Notes: generated by a model not told the origin, from the letters alone. Positions 35,499 through 47,100 are shown, counted from the stretch's first letter. The stretch is 64,000 nucleotides of DNA from an uncultured Aquimarina sp. (GCA_947492105.1 CANLMN010000024.1:1-64000), one strand, 5' to 3'. Numbers and translations: made by a program.

Positions 35499-37655
35499 TT
35501 AGTAATTAATAATTTCAAATTCACTTCGACGATTCATCTGGTGTTGTTTATCAGAACACCCTTGCTGACAATCTTCTATTGGTTTTAGTTCTCCAAAACC
35601 TTCAAACCTCATTCGTCGTGCATTAACAAATCCTTCTAAAGCCAAATAATTTCTTGTTGATTCTGCACGTTTTGCAGACAGTACATTATTATAACTTTCA
35701 GAACCTCTATTGTCCGTATGAGAACTTATTTTTATTTCAACAGTTTCGAAACGTTCCAATTTTTTGGCTAGTATATCTAGTTCTTTTTTGGAATCAGCTC
35801 TAATGTTCCAACGATCATAATCAAAATAAATTGGGGCAACACTAAAAAATAATTTCCCATCTTTTCTATAAATCTGAGGACCAATAGTATCCGCCAACAA
35901 TTCTTTTAAGATTTGTGTTCTAGGTTTCTTAGGCAAAGACACTCCTGTGGCATTTCGACCCTCCAAACAAGGACATGGAGCAGTAGCACCCGGTAACTTT
36001 AATTTTGTCCTTTCGGTATTTGGAACACTCCCCGATGGTAATGCAATCGTACCAGCAGTCCTATCTGTAATTCGAATTGTATCACTTGATGATGTATTGA
36101 CAATTTGAGCGTCCTTTGGTTCTGGTTTCTTATTCAAATAGAGTATATAGGTTTCTTTATTTTTCTCTAAAACCCTTGCAAATTGTTGTCCGTTAAAATA
36201 GGCATCTGCATTTGCTGCAAACTGATAGGTACCAGGTAATAAATTCAACGTAAATGCTGCTGTTGTATCCAAGGTATTTTCATAGCGCACCTTCTCGTTT
36301 TTATCGATCAAAGAAACCGTTACATTTGGGATATATTCTTTGGTTTCCCTATCACGAACTTCAAATTTTGCAATGTATTCTCGAATAAAAATTTCTCCTA
36401 TTTGCTCAAAACTATAAATATCATCATTGGCGCTAACTCTATTTGAAGAGAAAAACCCCTTGTTTTTATCATAATAGCTTAATGAAAAATCATCATACTG
36501 CGAATTTATAGGAGCTCCCAAATTGATAGGTTTTGTAAAACCTCCTTGAACATTTTCTGAAACAAACAAATCCATCATCCCCAAACCTAGATGACCATTC
36601 GACGAAAAGAATAAGTTCCCTTCTTCTGATACAAACGGAAACTGTTCCCTATGCTGCGTATTAATAACCTTTCCTAAGTTCACAGGTGTTCCATACGAAC
36701 CGTCAGAATTAATGGTGGTATAATAAATATCAAAACCACCTTCTCCTCCAGGGATATTAGAGGCAAAATACAACTTGGTCTCATCTGCACTCAAAACTGG
36801 ATGTTCCATAGAATAACCTTCTACATTAAACGGAAGTTTTACTGAAGGCGTCCAGGTAGTATCATTATAAGTAGTCTTATACAAATACACTTGATTGGTA
36901 TTAAGTGTGTCAAATTTCTTCTTTCCTTTTTCGCTATTACTTCTAGAAAAATAAAACGTTTTTTTGTCTTTGCTAAAACAGAAATTCCCTTCATGCAGTT
37001 TAGAATTCACAACATCCAAATAGGAATTGGGAACAGCTACTGGTTTCAGCTTATCAGACACTGGCACTTGATAAATATCCAAAAATGGGCGATGTGTCCA
37101 TTTATAATTTTTGTTTAACAGTCCATTTTTGGATCGATCAGAAACAAAATACACCGTATCATCGATTTTTATCGCTCCAAAATCAGCAAAATCAGAACTT
37201 ATTCTTGATCTCTCTACTGTATAATCCTCTGCCTTTACCTTAAGCCCTTCTATTTCGACCAGAGTCGCTTCTTTGTCAAGTAAATCATTATTTTGAGAAG
37301 CAAAAGATGCCAAATATTCTATAGCCCCCTCATGATCTCCCAATGCTGATCGCAATTGGTACATCATGAAGTTGTAGCGGTTATCAAAGCTTTTATTATC
37401 TTCTGGGAATTTACCCCTCATATATAAAGAAAGATACAACGCTGCCTTTTTATACTCATACACATTATAATATGAATTAGCCAAGCGTTCCAAAACTCTT
37501 TTACTAGAGCCTTTGTCTAATTCTAATTTATAATTAGATGCCGCATTAATATAATCTCCTTTTTCGTAAAAACGATCAGCCCTTGTTTTGCGTTGTGCAA
37601 AAGCCCCATGGACTATAAAGAGCAACGATATGAGTAGTACTTTGTAGTTCATCAT
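35499..37655 (-). CDS. OmpA/PD40-repeat protein of a type IX secretion trio
   Basis: The 718-residue protein has a signal peptide (residues 1-20), an N-terminal TPR-like region (about 22-145), PD40/WD40-like beta-propeller repeats (about 150-420, for example HPVLSADETKLYFASNIPGGEGGFDIYYT), a carboxypeptidase-regulatory-like beta domain (about 430-510) and a C-terminal OmpA domain (about 600-718, ISSHTDNRGSESYNNVLSAKRAEST). This architecture is the standard partner of PorP/SprF proteins and of proteins bearing the gliding motility C-terminal domain, both of which precede it. It probably anchors the complex to peptidoglycan. The start overlaps the PorP/SprF stop. Confidence 0.9.
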   Translation of the reverse strand: MMNYKVLLISLLFIVHGAFAQRKTRADRFYEKGDYINAASNYKLELDKGSSKRVLERLANSYYNVYEYKKAALYLSLYMRGKFPEDNKSFDNRYNFMMYQLRSALGDHEGAIEYLASFASQNNDLLDKEATLVEIEGLKVKAEDYTVERSRISSDFADFGAIKIDDTVYFVSDRSKNGLLNKNYKWTHRPFLDIYQVPVSDKLKPVAVPNSYLDVVNSKLHEGNFCFSKDKKTFYFSRSNSEKGKKKFDTLNTNQVYLYKTTYNDTTWTPSVKLPFNVEGYSMEHPVLSADETKLYFASNIPGGEGGFDIYYTTINSDGSYGTPVNLGKVINTQHREQFPFVSEEGNLFFSSNGHLGLGMMDLFVSENVQGGFTKPINLGAPINSQYDDFSLSYYDKNKGFFSSNRVSANDDIYSFEQIGEIFIREYIAKFEVRDRETKEYIPNVTVSLIDKNEKVRYENTLDTTAAFTLNLLPGTYQFAANADAYFNGQQFARVLEKNKETYILYLNKKPEPKDAQIVNTSSSDTIRITDRTAGTIALPSGSVPNTERTKLKLPGATAPCPCLEGRNATGVSLPKKPRTQILKELLADTIGPQIYRKDGKLFFSVAPIYFDYDRWNIRADSKKELDILAKKLERFETVEIKISSHTDNRGSESYNNVLSAKRAESTRNYLALEGFVNARRMRFEGFGELKPIEDCQQGCSDKQHQMNRRSEFEIINY

Positions 37656-38569
37656 TAAAAGAATCTTGGAGATGTGTATTTTTTACTTAGACTGAGTAGA
37701 TCAAAATTATAAAGCAAGATTATCTCATGACTTCCACTATTAAAATCTTGCAAATCACCGAGTGAATAATCATAGGAATATCCTACTTTGAAGTTATGAG
37801 TAATATTAACCCCTGCGATACCTATCAGTGCATCCTGGAGCCTATATGAAACACCTAATTCAAAACGACTGTATATCAAAGTATTCAACGATAAATCAAA
37901 AGTCAATGGTGCTCCAACAACCGATTTTATCACAGTAGAAGGTTTTAATTTTATGCCATCGGATAGTTCAAAGACATATCCCGCTATGGCATAGGCATGA
38001 ATTGCACTTTCTGACTGGACACTTTTGTCCACACTTATATCACTAGGAATTAAATTCGGTGAAGATACTCCGGCATAAAAATTGTCAGTAAATAAATACG
38101 CCCCTGCTCCAACAGCAAATTGGGCACTAGAAGTTGTATTAAATCCTGCTTCGCCATTTACATTGGTATCAGAAAAATTTAATTGCGTAGTATTCATTCC
38201 AACCTTCAAACCATAAGAAAGGCTCATCCATTTGGATAACTTTGTGATATAGGCAAAATCTACATTGAAGTTATTATTATTCACCACATCACCAATTTCA
38301 TCATGAGTAAAATTAGCTGTAAGTTCTATATTTTCATTTATTGGCACATGCGCAAAAGCATTTATCGTCTGCGGTGCTCCATCCAATCCAACCCACTGTG
38401 TCCGATACAGACTCCCCAAATTAATTAAACTAGGTTGCCCAGTCACATAGGCAGGGTTCACAATACTCATATTATATAAGTATTGCGAATACTGAGCTTC
38501 TTGTTGACCAGAAACAGCATGTACCACTAGGAACAACCCTAGAATAAAAATGTATAATTTTTGCGTCAT
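37655..38569 (-). CDS. PorP/SprF-family type IX secretion membrane protein
   Basis: The 304-residue protein has a signal peptide and the characteristic start of the mature part, QQEAQYSQYLYNMSIVNPAYVTGQP, followed by amphipathic beta strands forming an outer-membrane barrel and a final aromatic FDLLSLSKKYTSPRFF. SprF-type proteins deliver or attach cell-surface adhesins having type B sorting domains. It sits between the large adhesin-like protein gene (1-base gap) and the OmpA gene (1-base overlap), so the three make one operon. Confidence 0.93.
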   Translation of the reverse strand: MTQKLYIFILGLFLVVHAVSGQQEAQYSQYLYNMSIVNPAYVTGQPSLINLGSLYRTQWVGLDGAPQTINAFAHVPINENIELTANFTHDEIGDVVNNNNFNVDFAYITKLSKWMSLSYGLKVGMNTTQLNFSDTNVNGEAGFNTTSSAQFAVGAGAYLFTDNFYAGVSSPNLIPSDISVDKSVQSESAIHAYAIAGYVFELSDGIKLKPSTVIKSVVGAPLTFDLSLNTLIYSRFELGVSYRLQDALIGIAGVNITHNFKVGYSYDYSLGDLQDFNSGSHEIILLYNFDLLSLSKKYTSPRFF

Positions 38570-38570
38570 T

Positions 38571-41500
38571 TTATTTACTTAAATAGAAATTACCCTGAAT
38601 TGGTCTGTTTTCATTTTTATTAGGGTTCAGTATATAGAAATATACACCCGAAGGCAGGTTTTTTCCTAATTGGATTCCTGTATTACCGATTCCTCTAAAC
38701 TCTTCGGTTGTTTTATTTGCTCTATATACCAAAGTTCCGTAGCGATTAAAAATTTGTAATTCAAAAGCCTCGAATACCGTAGGGATATTAAAATCCTGAT
38801 CCCTCCATTGCGTTATATTGAAAGTATCATTTTCGCCCCTCTCATTTGGTGACACTCCATCTTGGAACTCCAAGGTACAATTCTCTTCTCCTAGGTTAAG
38901 AATATCAATCTCTACTTCTAATCTAGCTGACTCACACCCATTATCAGCCAAAAAAGCTACATATATTTTTTGTCTATCCTCTAGCAAGGAGCTTCTGCGT
39001 ATGGTCTCATCACCATCTGGGCTCGTGTACCAAACAAGATTACTCTCAGTTATTTCTTCTCCTTGAATATTGACCACTTTTGTTATGTCATCTAGAGTCG
39101 CTGCATCGAGCACACAAAATTCTGTAGGTGATATTTCCTTAATAGGAATTTCTCCAAATACTCGAATTGTTAACGAAGAAGTATCAACACAGCCCGCATC
39201 CGTGGTAGTAGTATATGTAAAATTAAAATCTTGCTGATCATTTAGTGTAGGAATATCAAAGTTATTAGACACTACCTCACCATTGCTATCTGTCCAAACT
39301 CCTGTGATAGCAATTGTACTCCCATTAGTCTCTAACACGCTACGCAAGTCAATTCTGTTTTGTGATCTACAAAACTCTGGCAATACCGACGGATCAGAAG
39401 GAGTATCCTCTCCGGCATATTGATTTTGATTAACTCTAAAAGTAACCTTTACCCTATCCGACTCACAACCTGTAACAGATTGCGCAGCTACAAAAAGCTC
39501 TTGCCCATTTGTCAAAGATGTATTCAACGGAAGTATATCATTACTATCAGGAGTGGCATACCATGCTACGTTATTCACTGCTGTTCTCGTGCCATCTGTA
39601 GCAATATAATTAATCATATTGACATCATTAAGTATTGGATTATCAAAAGAACAAAACGTTGTAGGTAAGATCTCATCTGGTATGGAGACATCAATTACAC
39701 TAATATCAATATTTGCCGTAACTGGAGCACATACACCATTGACCACTCTATACTCAAAACGATACTGGTTATCTGGGAGATTTCCAAATACAAAAACACC
39801 ATCTGTCAAAACTTCTCCAGTATCAACTCGTGTAAAAGTCCCTGTCAATGGTGATGTCGTTCTATTTAGATAATCAAATAAATTAACCTGTCCCAAACTA
39901 GAACAAAAAACTCGATTATTCTGATTAAAATTGATTTCTACAACCTCTGTTATGTCTAATTGTACAGAAACTCTATCAGCCTGCGGAAATATACAAGCTC
40001 CATTATTTGGTAATATATAGGTATACGTACCTGACTGAAAATTATCTGAAAGAGTCAATCGCCCCAAGTGTGGTTGAAACATGGTAGTCGTATTTTCTAA
40101 TGAATTATAGCCAAAAGGCCCTATCCAATACCCCGTAGTATCTGCATCTGTCAGCAAGGAAAATAAGTTGAAAAAATCTTGAGACCTACAGACTTTTCCA
40201 TCAACACCTGTACCAGCATTTGGTTCTTTAAATACTCTAATTTTTAATCTAGCTGTATCTGTACATCCCTTGGATGTTGTCGTTGTGTAGGTAAAGTCAA
40301 AGTCTTGAGACGTACTTGTAAGACTTGGAATCACAAACTCATTGGGAACTACTGCGTCCGCAGCATCCGTCCAAACCCCAGTAGTAGCAATAGCCGTACC
40401 ATTGGTCTCTAATGCACTTCTCAAATCTATAGTGACATCAGATTCACAGAATTCGGGAATTAGTGAGGGATTAGAAGGCGTATCTTCTCCTGCATAGTCA
40501 AAGGGCAATATCACAAGCGATACCTGAGCCGTCAAAACTGGACACGGATGCTCAGGAGAAAATATTGGAGAACAATAAGGTGGATTAGCCAAGGGATTAT
40601 TATACATTATTGATTCAGGTACTAGACTACTATTTTCCAAAAGTATTTTGGGGTCTACGCTATACTCAAAAACATACGTTCCTGGCACTGCTCCAGAGAT
40701 TGTAATAACACCTCGATGTGCTTCTGTCGGTTTTGTAATTATTTCGTCCTCAAAATTTTTGACCAAATCAAGATCTGAGACTCCAGGGCCCGACACAAAA
40801 CTCCATTTTACAAAATCAGTTCCTATTGTATTATCAACATAAATATTATTTGGTGTAAACGATAAATAATCAAATAGGTCTAGTCTAGTTTCTACAGAAT
40901 TATTTGCGCATATTTCTGGAATAGGACCATTTTGTTGAAAAGGTTTTAATTCTTCAAAGATTCTTAATTTAACTATCTCAGAATCATCGACACAAACACC
41001 TGACCTTTTGTTTACACTGTATTCAAATCGGAATTCTTTCATGCCAAACTTTGGATTCGCGGCAACAAATGATTGATAAATTCCTCTAAAATCTATTTCT
41101 GCATCATCAGGGCCTGATATTTCTCCTGTTCCATCCATATCGTCCCAAGTTCCTTCAATATCTTCTTTAATCAAAAAATCATCATCTCTTAGATTTATTG
41201 GTGTATCAAACTCTGTACTAGTCATTATTTCGCTCTCACAGTAATTTAGCTTTGCTCCAAATCCAGCAAATACCTGACGTACGATAGACACACGAACAAA
41301 TGTCTCTCTGACTCCAGGAGGCAATGTACTCGGAGGTAGATTTGGCTCACATTGGGGAACACCCGAAACGACATATTTAAAATCAAAGAATGCATCATCA
41401 ATACCATCTATATCTCCTGGATGATAGACAATATCTGCCGAAAAATTAGAACCACTAACGAGAGCATTTACAAAATCTGGACCAGAATCGGGACCCAAAT

Positions 41501-42050
41501 AAACCCAAGTACCATTGAGATGAGGAGATGGAACTCCTGTCCTAGAGGCTAGCGCTTGATATAAATCTATATCAACTGGAGATGGAGGAAAATTACCATC
41601 TATATCTGGCAAATTACACAAATTAACTATATCGCACACTGTCACATTAATTCCGTTGGCATCTGCTGGTAATGCAATTCCCGAAAAAGAACCTAATACC
41701 ACGGCAATAGACGCTCGAACCCCAGAAGTCGTACAGCTTCCATTTCTTAGTTCAAAAATATGATCATTTTGGTTGTTTGAAGAGTTTTTTATCCCCCAAA
41801 TATTCAAATTACCTGTGTTGGCGTCCAAAATAAAATTAAAACCCGGATCAAACCATTCGTCACCTGCTTGTGGAGTAAGACCAGTTGCCGTGTACAAATT
41901 CATAATACCATCAGGTGTCCCCACTCCATCACTATCTACAGTAGTGATATCACAAATCTCCACGATCCTATTCTCATCACATTGAGAAAAACTAGATACA
42001 GAAATAAAAATTGCAAGAATGAAACATGTAATTTTTTCGATGTACTTCAA
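38571..42050 (-). CDS. Large surface protein with gliding motility-associated C-terminal domain
   Basis: The 1159-residue protein has a signal peptide (MKYIEKITCFILAIFISVSSFSQ), a long body of Ig-like/SprB-like beta modules with many single cysteines, and a C-terminal type B sorting domain (about residues 1070-1159, DGVSPNERGENDTFNI...ELQIFNRYGTLVYR...LPSGVYFYILN). It would be exported by the type IX system and displayed on the surface with help from the PorP/SprF protein. Two body modules of about 90 residues beginning YAGEDTPS are near copies of each other. Compared with SprB of Flavobacterium johnsoniae it is short. Its exact role, adhesion or other, is not determined. Confidence 0.9.
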   Translation of the reverse strand: MKYIEKITCFILAIFISVSSFSQCDENRIVEICDITTVDSDGVGTPDGIMNLYTATGLTPQAGDEWFDPGFNFILDANTGNLNIWGIKNSSNNQNDHIFELRNGSCTTSGVRASIAVVLGSFSGIALPADANGINVTVCDIVNLCNLPDIDGNFPPSPVDIDLYQALASRTGVPSPHLNGTWVYLGPDSGPDFVNALVSGSNFSADIVYHPGDIDGIDDAFFDFKYVVSGVPQCEPNLPPSTLPPGVRETFVRVSIVRQVFAGFGAKLNYCESEIMTSTEFDTPINLRDDDFLIKEDIEGTWDDMDGTGEISGPDDAEIDFRGIYQSFVAANPKFGMKEFRFEYSVNKRSGVCVDDSEIVKLRIFEELKPFQQNGPIPEICANNSVETRLDLFDYLSFTPNNIYVDNTIGTDFVKWSFVSGPGVSDLDLVKNFEDEIITKPTEAHRGVITISGAVPGTYVFEYSVDPKILLENSSLVPESIMYNNPLANPPYCSPIFSPEHPCPVLTAQVSLVILPFDYAGEDTPSNPSLIPEFCESDVTIDLRSALETNGTAIATTGVWTDAADAVVPNEFVIPSLTSTSQDFDFTYTTTTSKGCTDTARLKIRVFKEPNAGTGVDGKVCRSQDFFNLFSLLTDADTTGYWIGPFGYNSLENTTTMFQPHLGRLTLSDNFQSGTYTYILPNNGACIFPQADRVSVQLDITEVVEINFNQNNRVFCSSLGQVNLFDYLNRTTSPLTGTFTRVDTGEVLTDGVFVFGNLPDNQYRFEYRVVNGVCAPVTANIDISVIDVSIPDEILPTTFCSFDNPILNDVNMINYIATDGTRTAVNNVAWYATPDSNDILPLNTSLTNGQELFVAAQSVTGCESDRVKVTFRVNQNQYAGEDTPSDPSVLPEFCRSQNRIDLRSVLETNGSTIAITGVWTDSNGEVVSNNFDIPTLNDQQDFNFTYTTTTDAGCVDTSSLTIRVFGEIPIKEISPTEFCVLDAATLDDITKVVNIQGEEITESNLVWYTSPDGDETIRRSSLLEDRQKIYVAFLADNGCESARLEVEIDILNLGEENCTLEFQDGVSPNERGENDTFNITQWRDQDFNIPTVFEAFELQIFNRYGTLVYRANKTTEEFRGIGNTGIQLGKNLPSGVYFYILNPNKNENRPIQGNFYLSK

Positions 42051-42341
42051 AATTTAAATTATGAATTAAACTTATTAACAATTGTTTACAAGCTCAAAAT
42101 TAGAAAAATTTTAACAATTACAAAGAAATAATGTTTCTATCCACCCAATCCTTAACATTCAAATACACAAAATAGCCTCAAATTACTATAAATAAAGGTG
42201 TTGAAACAAAAAAAACATTCCATAAAAATTTCAAAAAACTAAGGTTTTTACATACAAAACCTACAGAAATCACAGAAAAACTCAATTACACACGTATAAT
42301 TTAGTTCAAGAACAGCAAAAAACGCACTTGTTCGTAAAATG

Positions 42342-43055
42342 TTACAAACCTTGATTTAAAAACGCAATACTATGCGCTGCCGCTATCGCCGCAGTCTCTG
42401 TACGTAATCTAGTACTCCCCAAACTTACAGGAGCAAAATTGTGACTGATTGCTGTTTGGATTTCGGTTGTAGAAAAGTCCCCTTCTGGACCTATAAGTAA
42501 AAGTATTTTTGTTTTGGGTAATGCAACACTTTTCAACAGATCCTTGTGTAATTCGTCACAATGCGCTATGAATGTAGTGGATGACTCATGTGATTGTTTC
42601 ATAAATTCTTTAAACGTCACGGTCTCATTCAAAATTGGCAAATAATATTGTAATGATTGCTTCATTGCGCTTTGCAAAATCCGTTCGTAACGCTCTGGTT
42701 TAATCACCTTTCTCTCACTATGATCACAAATGATTGGAGTAATTTCATCAATTCCTATTTCTGTTGCTTTTTCCAAAAACCACTCATATCGATCATTCAT
42801 TTTGGTGGGCGCTACAGCCAAATGCAGATAATACTCTTTTGGGGGGTGTTGTTGACGCTTTAGAATAGTAGCTTGACATCGACTTTGACTCGTCAATGTG
42901 AGTTCTGCTGTAAACAAATCTCCTTGACCATTGGTGATATACAATGGATCTCCCTCTTTTTTTCTTAAAACTTTTGCAATATGCCTACTTTCTTCTCTAT
43001 TAAACGTATAAGAAGTTACTGTATCGGAAAGTTCTGGACTGTAAAATAACTGCAC
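42342..43055 (-). CDS. rsmE: RsmE, 16S rRNA m3U1498 methyltransferase
   Basis: The 237-residue SPOUT methyltransferase has the N-terminal PUA-like part (HIAKVLRKKEGDPLYITNGQGDLF) and the knotted C-terminal domain with LLLIGPEGDFSTTEI (about 177) and LGSTRLRTETAAIAAAHSIA (about 212-231), which are signature motifs. It methylates N3 of U1498 in 16S rRNA. It lies 46 bases downstream of tsaD on the same strand, and co-transcription is likely. Confidence 0.95.
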   Translation of the reverse strand: MQLFYSPELSDTVTSYTFNREESRHIAKVLRKKEGDPLYITNGQGDLFTAELTLTSQSRCQATILKRQQHPPKEYYLHLAVAPTKMNDRYEWFLEKATEIGIDEITPIICDHSERKVIKPERYERILQSAMKQSLQYYLPILNETVTFKEFMKQSHESSTTFIAHCDELHKDLLKSVALPKTKILLLIGPEGDFSTTEIQTAISHNFAPVSLGSTRLRTETAAIAAAHSIAFLNQGL

Positions 43056-43101
43056 GGGCCTATTTATTAGTAGTATTCATGAATCTATTTAATGGATATC
43101 A

Positions 43102-44124
43102 TCAAATAGCAAAACGTGGTTTGGCTACAATATGTTGATTTGTAAAATCATTTTTTTGATATTTTAAATATCCAACAATAGCAATCATCGCGGCATTATC
43201 GGTTGTGAATTCAAACTTGGGGATATGTGTTACCCATCCAAACGTTTTCTCTCCCTCTTTGAGTGCTTTACGAATTCCAGAATTTGCAGAAACCCCTCCT
43301 CCCATTGCAATAGTTTTGATACCTGTTCCTTTGGTTGCTTTTTTGAGCTTATCGATTAATATATTGATAATCGTATATTGAATAGATGCACAGATATCTT
43401 CTAGATTTTCTTTGATAAAATCTGGATTTTCAGCAAGCTTTTTTTGAATAAAATACAACACCGCTGTCTTGAAACCACTAAAACTAAAGTTCAGGCCATC
43501 AACTCGTGGTTTTGTAAAAGGGAATGCCAATGGGTTCCCTTTTTGGGCATATTTATCAATCAAAGGACCTCCGGGATACGGCAATCCCAGAATCTTGGCA
43601 CTCTTATCAAAAGCTTCTCCAACAGCATCATCGATAGTTTCTCCAATAACATCCATCTCAAAATGATCCGTAACTTTTACAATTTGTGTATGCCCTCCAC
43701 TGATAGTTAACCCCAAAAATGGAAATTGTGGTACCTCATATCCTTCTTCTTCTATAAAATGTGCCAGAATATGAGCTTGCATATGATTCACCTCTATTAA
43801 TGGAATAGCTAACGCCAAAGACAAAGATTTGGCAAAAGAAGTTCCAACAAGTAACGACCCCATCAATCCAGGACCTCGTGTAAATGCAATAGCACTAAGT
43901 TGTTCTTTATGAATACCTGCTTTTTTAATTGCCTGATCTACAACAGGTACTATGTTTTGTTGATGCGCTCTAGAGGCTAACTCAGGAACGACACCTCCAT
44001 ACTGCTCATGAATTTTTTGAGTCGCCACAACATTCGATAGTATTTTTCCGTTACACAGTACCGCAGCAGCAGTATCGTCACAAGAAGATTCAATTCCGAG
44101 TATGTATGTATTTTGTTTGTCCAT
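43102..44124 (-). CDS. tsaD: TsaD, tRNA N6-threonylcarbamoyl transferase subunit
   Basis: The 340-residue protein begins TYILGIESSCDDTAAAVL. It has the metal-binding histidines in NHMQAHILAHF (about 110-120), LTISGGHTQIV and a late DNAAMIA motif with the metal-binding aspartate. With TsaB and TsaE it transfers the threonylcarbamoyl group to A37 of ANN-decoding tRNAs. It is divergent from tamB, and only 55 bases separate the two presumed starts. Confidence 0.97.
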   Translation of the reverse strand: MDKQNTYILGIESSCDDTAAAVLCNGKILSNVVATQKIHEQYGGVVPELASRAHQQNIVPVVDQAIKKAGIHKEQLSAIAFTRGPGLMGSLLVGTSFAKSLSLALAIPLIEVNHMQAHILAHFIEEEGYEVPQFPFLGLTISGGHTQIVKVTDHFEMDVIGETIDDAVGEAFDKSAKILGLPYPGGPLIDKYAQKGNPLAFPFTKPRVDGLNFSFSGFKTAVLYFIQKKLAENPDFIKENLEDICASIQYTIINILIDKLKKATKGTGIKTIAMGGGVSANSGIRKALKEGEKTFGWVTHIPKFEFTTDNAAMIAIVGYLKYQKNDFTNQHIVAKPRFAI

Positions 44125-44179
44125 TAGGAGGAAAAAGGCATAGAAATTGTTAATATTGCCTACAAAGTTATAACATTAA

Positions 44180-47100
44180 ATTCATATCAAAAAAGCGCTC
44201 AAAATACTAAGCAGAATTATTGGGGTATTATTACTCCTTTTCCTACTATTAGTACTTCTTTTTTCGATTCCCACAATTCAAACTTTTATTGGTGGTAAAG
44301 CAACAGATTTCCTCAATAAAACCTACGATGTCGACATTGAGGTCGGTGGTGTAGGTCTCACCTATAGTGGTGATGTAGCATTGCAAGAAGTATTGATACG
44401 CGACCATCATCAAGACACATTGATCTACGCTGGTGCTATCAAAACTTCTATAGTTAGTATGGCCAGCCTCAAACAAGGCCTCCCTGAACTAAACAAAGTC
44501 ACCATTGAGGATATCTTATTTGACATGAAAGTTTATCAAGGAGAAACCTCTGACAATCTGATGACCTTTGTTAGAAAATTCAATAAAAAGAAAAAAAAGA
44601 CTAAGAAAAAATTTGTCTTAACCGCCACAGAAGTTGTACTAACCAATGGTCATTTTAGATACACCAACGAAAAACTCAGTACTCCCAAAATTCTAGATTT
44701 TTCCAATATTTCAATAGACGCAGAAGCACTCAAGGTTGATGGATTAGATTTCTACCTCAAAGCAAACGATGTCGCATTTCTGGATCACCGAGGGCTCAAA
44801 GTAGAACACCTAAAAACAGACATGGTGATCACTCCTACTACTATGATTTTTGAACCAACTGTGCTAGAAACCCCTTCTTCCTTGATCCAAGGAACAGTAC
44901 GATTTGATTATCAACCGGGTGATATCTCAGATTTCTTAAACAAAGTACAGGTAACTGCCAGCTTTAAGGACTCAAAACTAAACACAAATGATTTAAGACC
45001 TTTTTACAAAGGTTTTGGAAAAAATCAAAAAATGCGTGTAGCGCATACCAAATTAACAGGTGTTCTAAACAATTTTGACTTAAAAAAAGTACGCTTATAC
45101 GGAATGGATCGCTCGATCATTCACGGAGATATGAATATTACTCAGGTATTTTCTAAAAAAGCAGAAGATTTTAAATTAAAAGCAAATTTCACAAAATTAC
45201 ACACCAATTACTACGATCTAATCAACTTTATGCCTAGGGTACTAAAAAAATCATTACCCAAACAATTACAAGCTTTTGGCAATGTAAAAGCAATAGGCAA
45301 GAGTACCATCACCAAAAAAGATGTTGATATGGATATGAATATCACATCACAACTCGGAAAAATATCTGCCTTTCTCGTTTTAGGAAATCTAGACAATGCC
45401 CTAGATGCTACATACAATGGAAACCTTATTGTTAGTGAGTTTGATCTAGGAACACTTTTGGAGAAAAAATCTTTGGGGCTCACCTCTTTCAATCTAGATG
45501 TAGACGGACGTGGTTTTACTCGTGCTAATCTAGACACGCAATTGGAGGGAACTATCCAAAATTTAGATTTTAATGGATATGCTTACAACAGTATCAGTGT
45601 CAAAGGAAACTTAAAAGACCCTATATTTGATGGAGAATTGATTTCTAACGATCCTGACTTCAAATTACAATTCAATGGTGTTGCCGATCTTTCTTCAGAA
45701 ATTAATAATTATGATTTTACCGCAGATGTAGAGTTTATTGATCTGAATCATTTAAACATCTTTAAACGTGATAAGGTTTCTCAATTCAAAGGTGGAGTTG
45801 TAATGAAAATGAAAGGCACCTCTATCGATGATGCCTTTGGAACAATCTCTTTTTCCGAAACTTCTTATCAAAATCAAAATGATGACTATTATTTTGATGA
45901 TTTTGAGATCACCTCTTCATTTTCGGATACCGATGTCCGAACTATAACAGTAAACAGCCCTGATATTATCAAAGGAAAAGTCAAAGGTGCTTTCAAATTC
46001 AAAAATGTCTATGACCTTTTCCGAAACTCTATCGGTAGTTTATACACGAATTTTGAAGCTATCAATCAAACGGATAATGAGTTTATGGAATTTGATTTTA
46101 CAATTTACAACAAAATTGTAGATGTTTTCTTTCCTCATATCAAATTTGGCCCAAATACTTCTATACGGGGAAAAGTAGAGAGTGATGAATCTGAATTCAA
46201 ACTAACTTTCAAGTCTCCAGAAATCAAAATTTTTGACAACCTAATTAAACGTATTAATTTACAGGTAGATAACAAAAACCCATTATTCAACACCTATATT
46301 GCCATCGATAGTGTAGCAACCAAAAGCTATGATGTTTCTAAATTCAGTATGATTAATGTAACGCTCAAAGACACGCTCTTTATGCGTTCAGAATTTTATG
46401 GTGGTTCCAAAAAAGAAGATAAATTTAATCTCAGTTTTTTCCACACGATCAACAAGAATAACAAATCAGTACTTGGCATCCGCAAATCTGATATTCTATT
46501 CAAAGGAAACACTTGGTATATTAATGAAAAGAATGATCGTTACAATAAGGTTGTTTTTGATAATCGCTTCAAGGATGTTAGAATTGACTCCCTCGTTCTG
46601 AGTCACAAGAATGAAGAAATCCGGATGGCAGGAATGCTCCGAGACACCACATACAAGGATATTAAAGTAGATTTCAATAACGTACTCCTGGATCACATCA
46701 CACCAGACATCAAAGAATTAAAATTATCTGGGCTTATCAATGGAAAACTGGATTTACTACAAGAAAATGGCGCATACTACCCCAACTCTTCATTAGAAAT
46801 CAGCAAGTTAGGAATTAACAATATGTTATTGGGACTACTCGAAATCGATGTTATGGGTAACGAAACATTGACGCAGTATGGTGTCAACACAGTATTGACC
46901 AACAACTCTTTAGAAACATTAAAAGGCATCGGTGCAATAGACATTTCTGAAAAAGGCTCCAATATAGATCTAGATGTAACTCTTGATGGTTTTGACCTAC
47001 AAGCATTTAGTCCCTTAGGAAGAAACATCATTCAAAATATTAGAGGACTTGTCTCTGGCGAAGCCCAAATCTCTGGCAATTACAAAAATCCAGACATTCA

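Noticed and set aside
44249-44476. Minus-strand open frame of 75 codons at the tamB start
   Set aside because: It overlaps the N-terminal coding part of tamB, whose translation fits the family far better.
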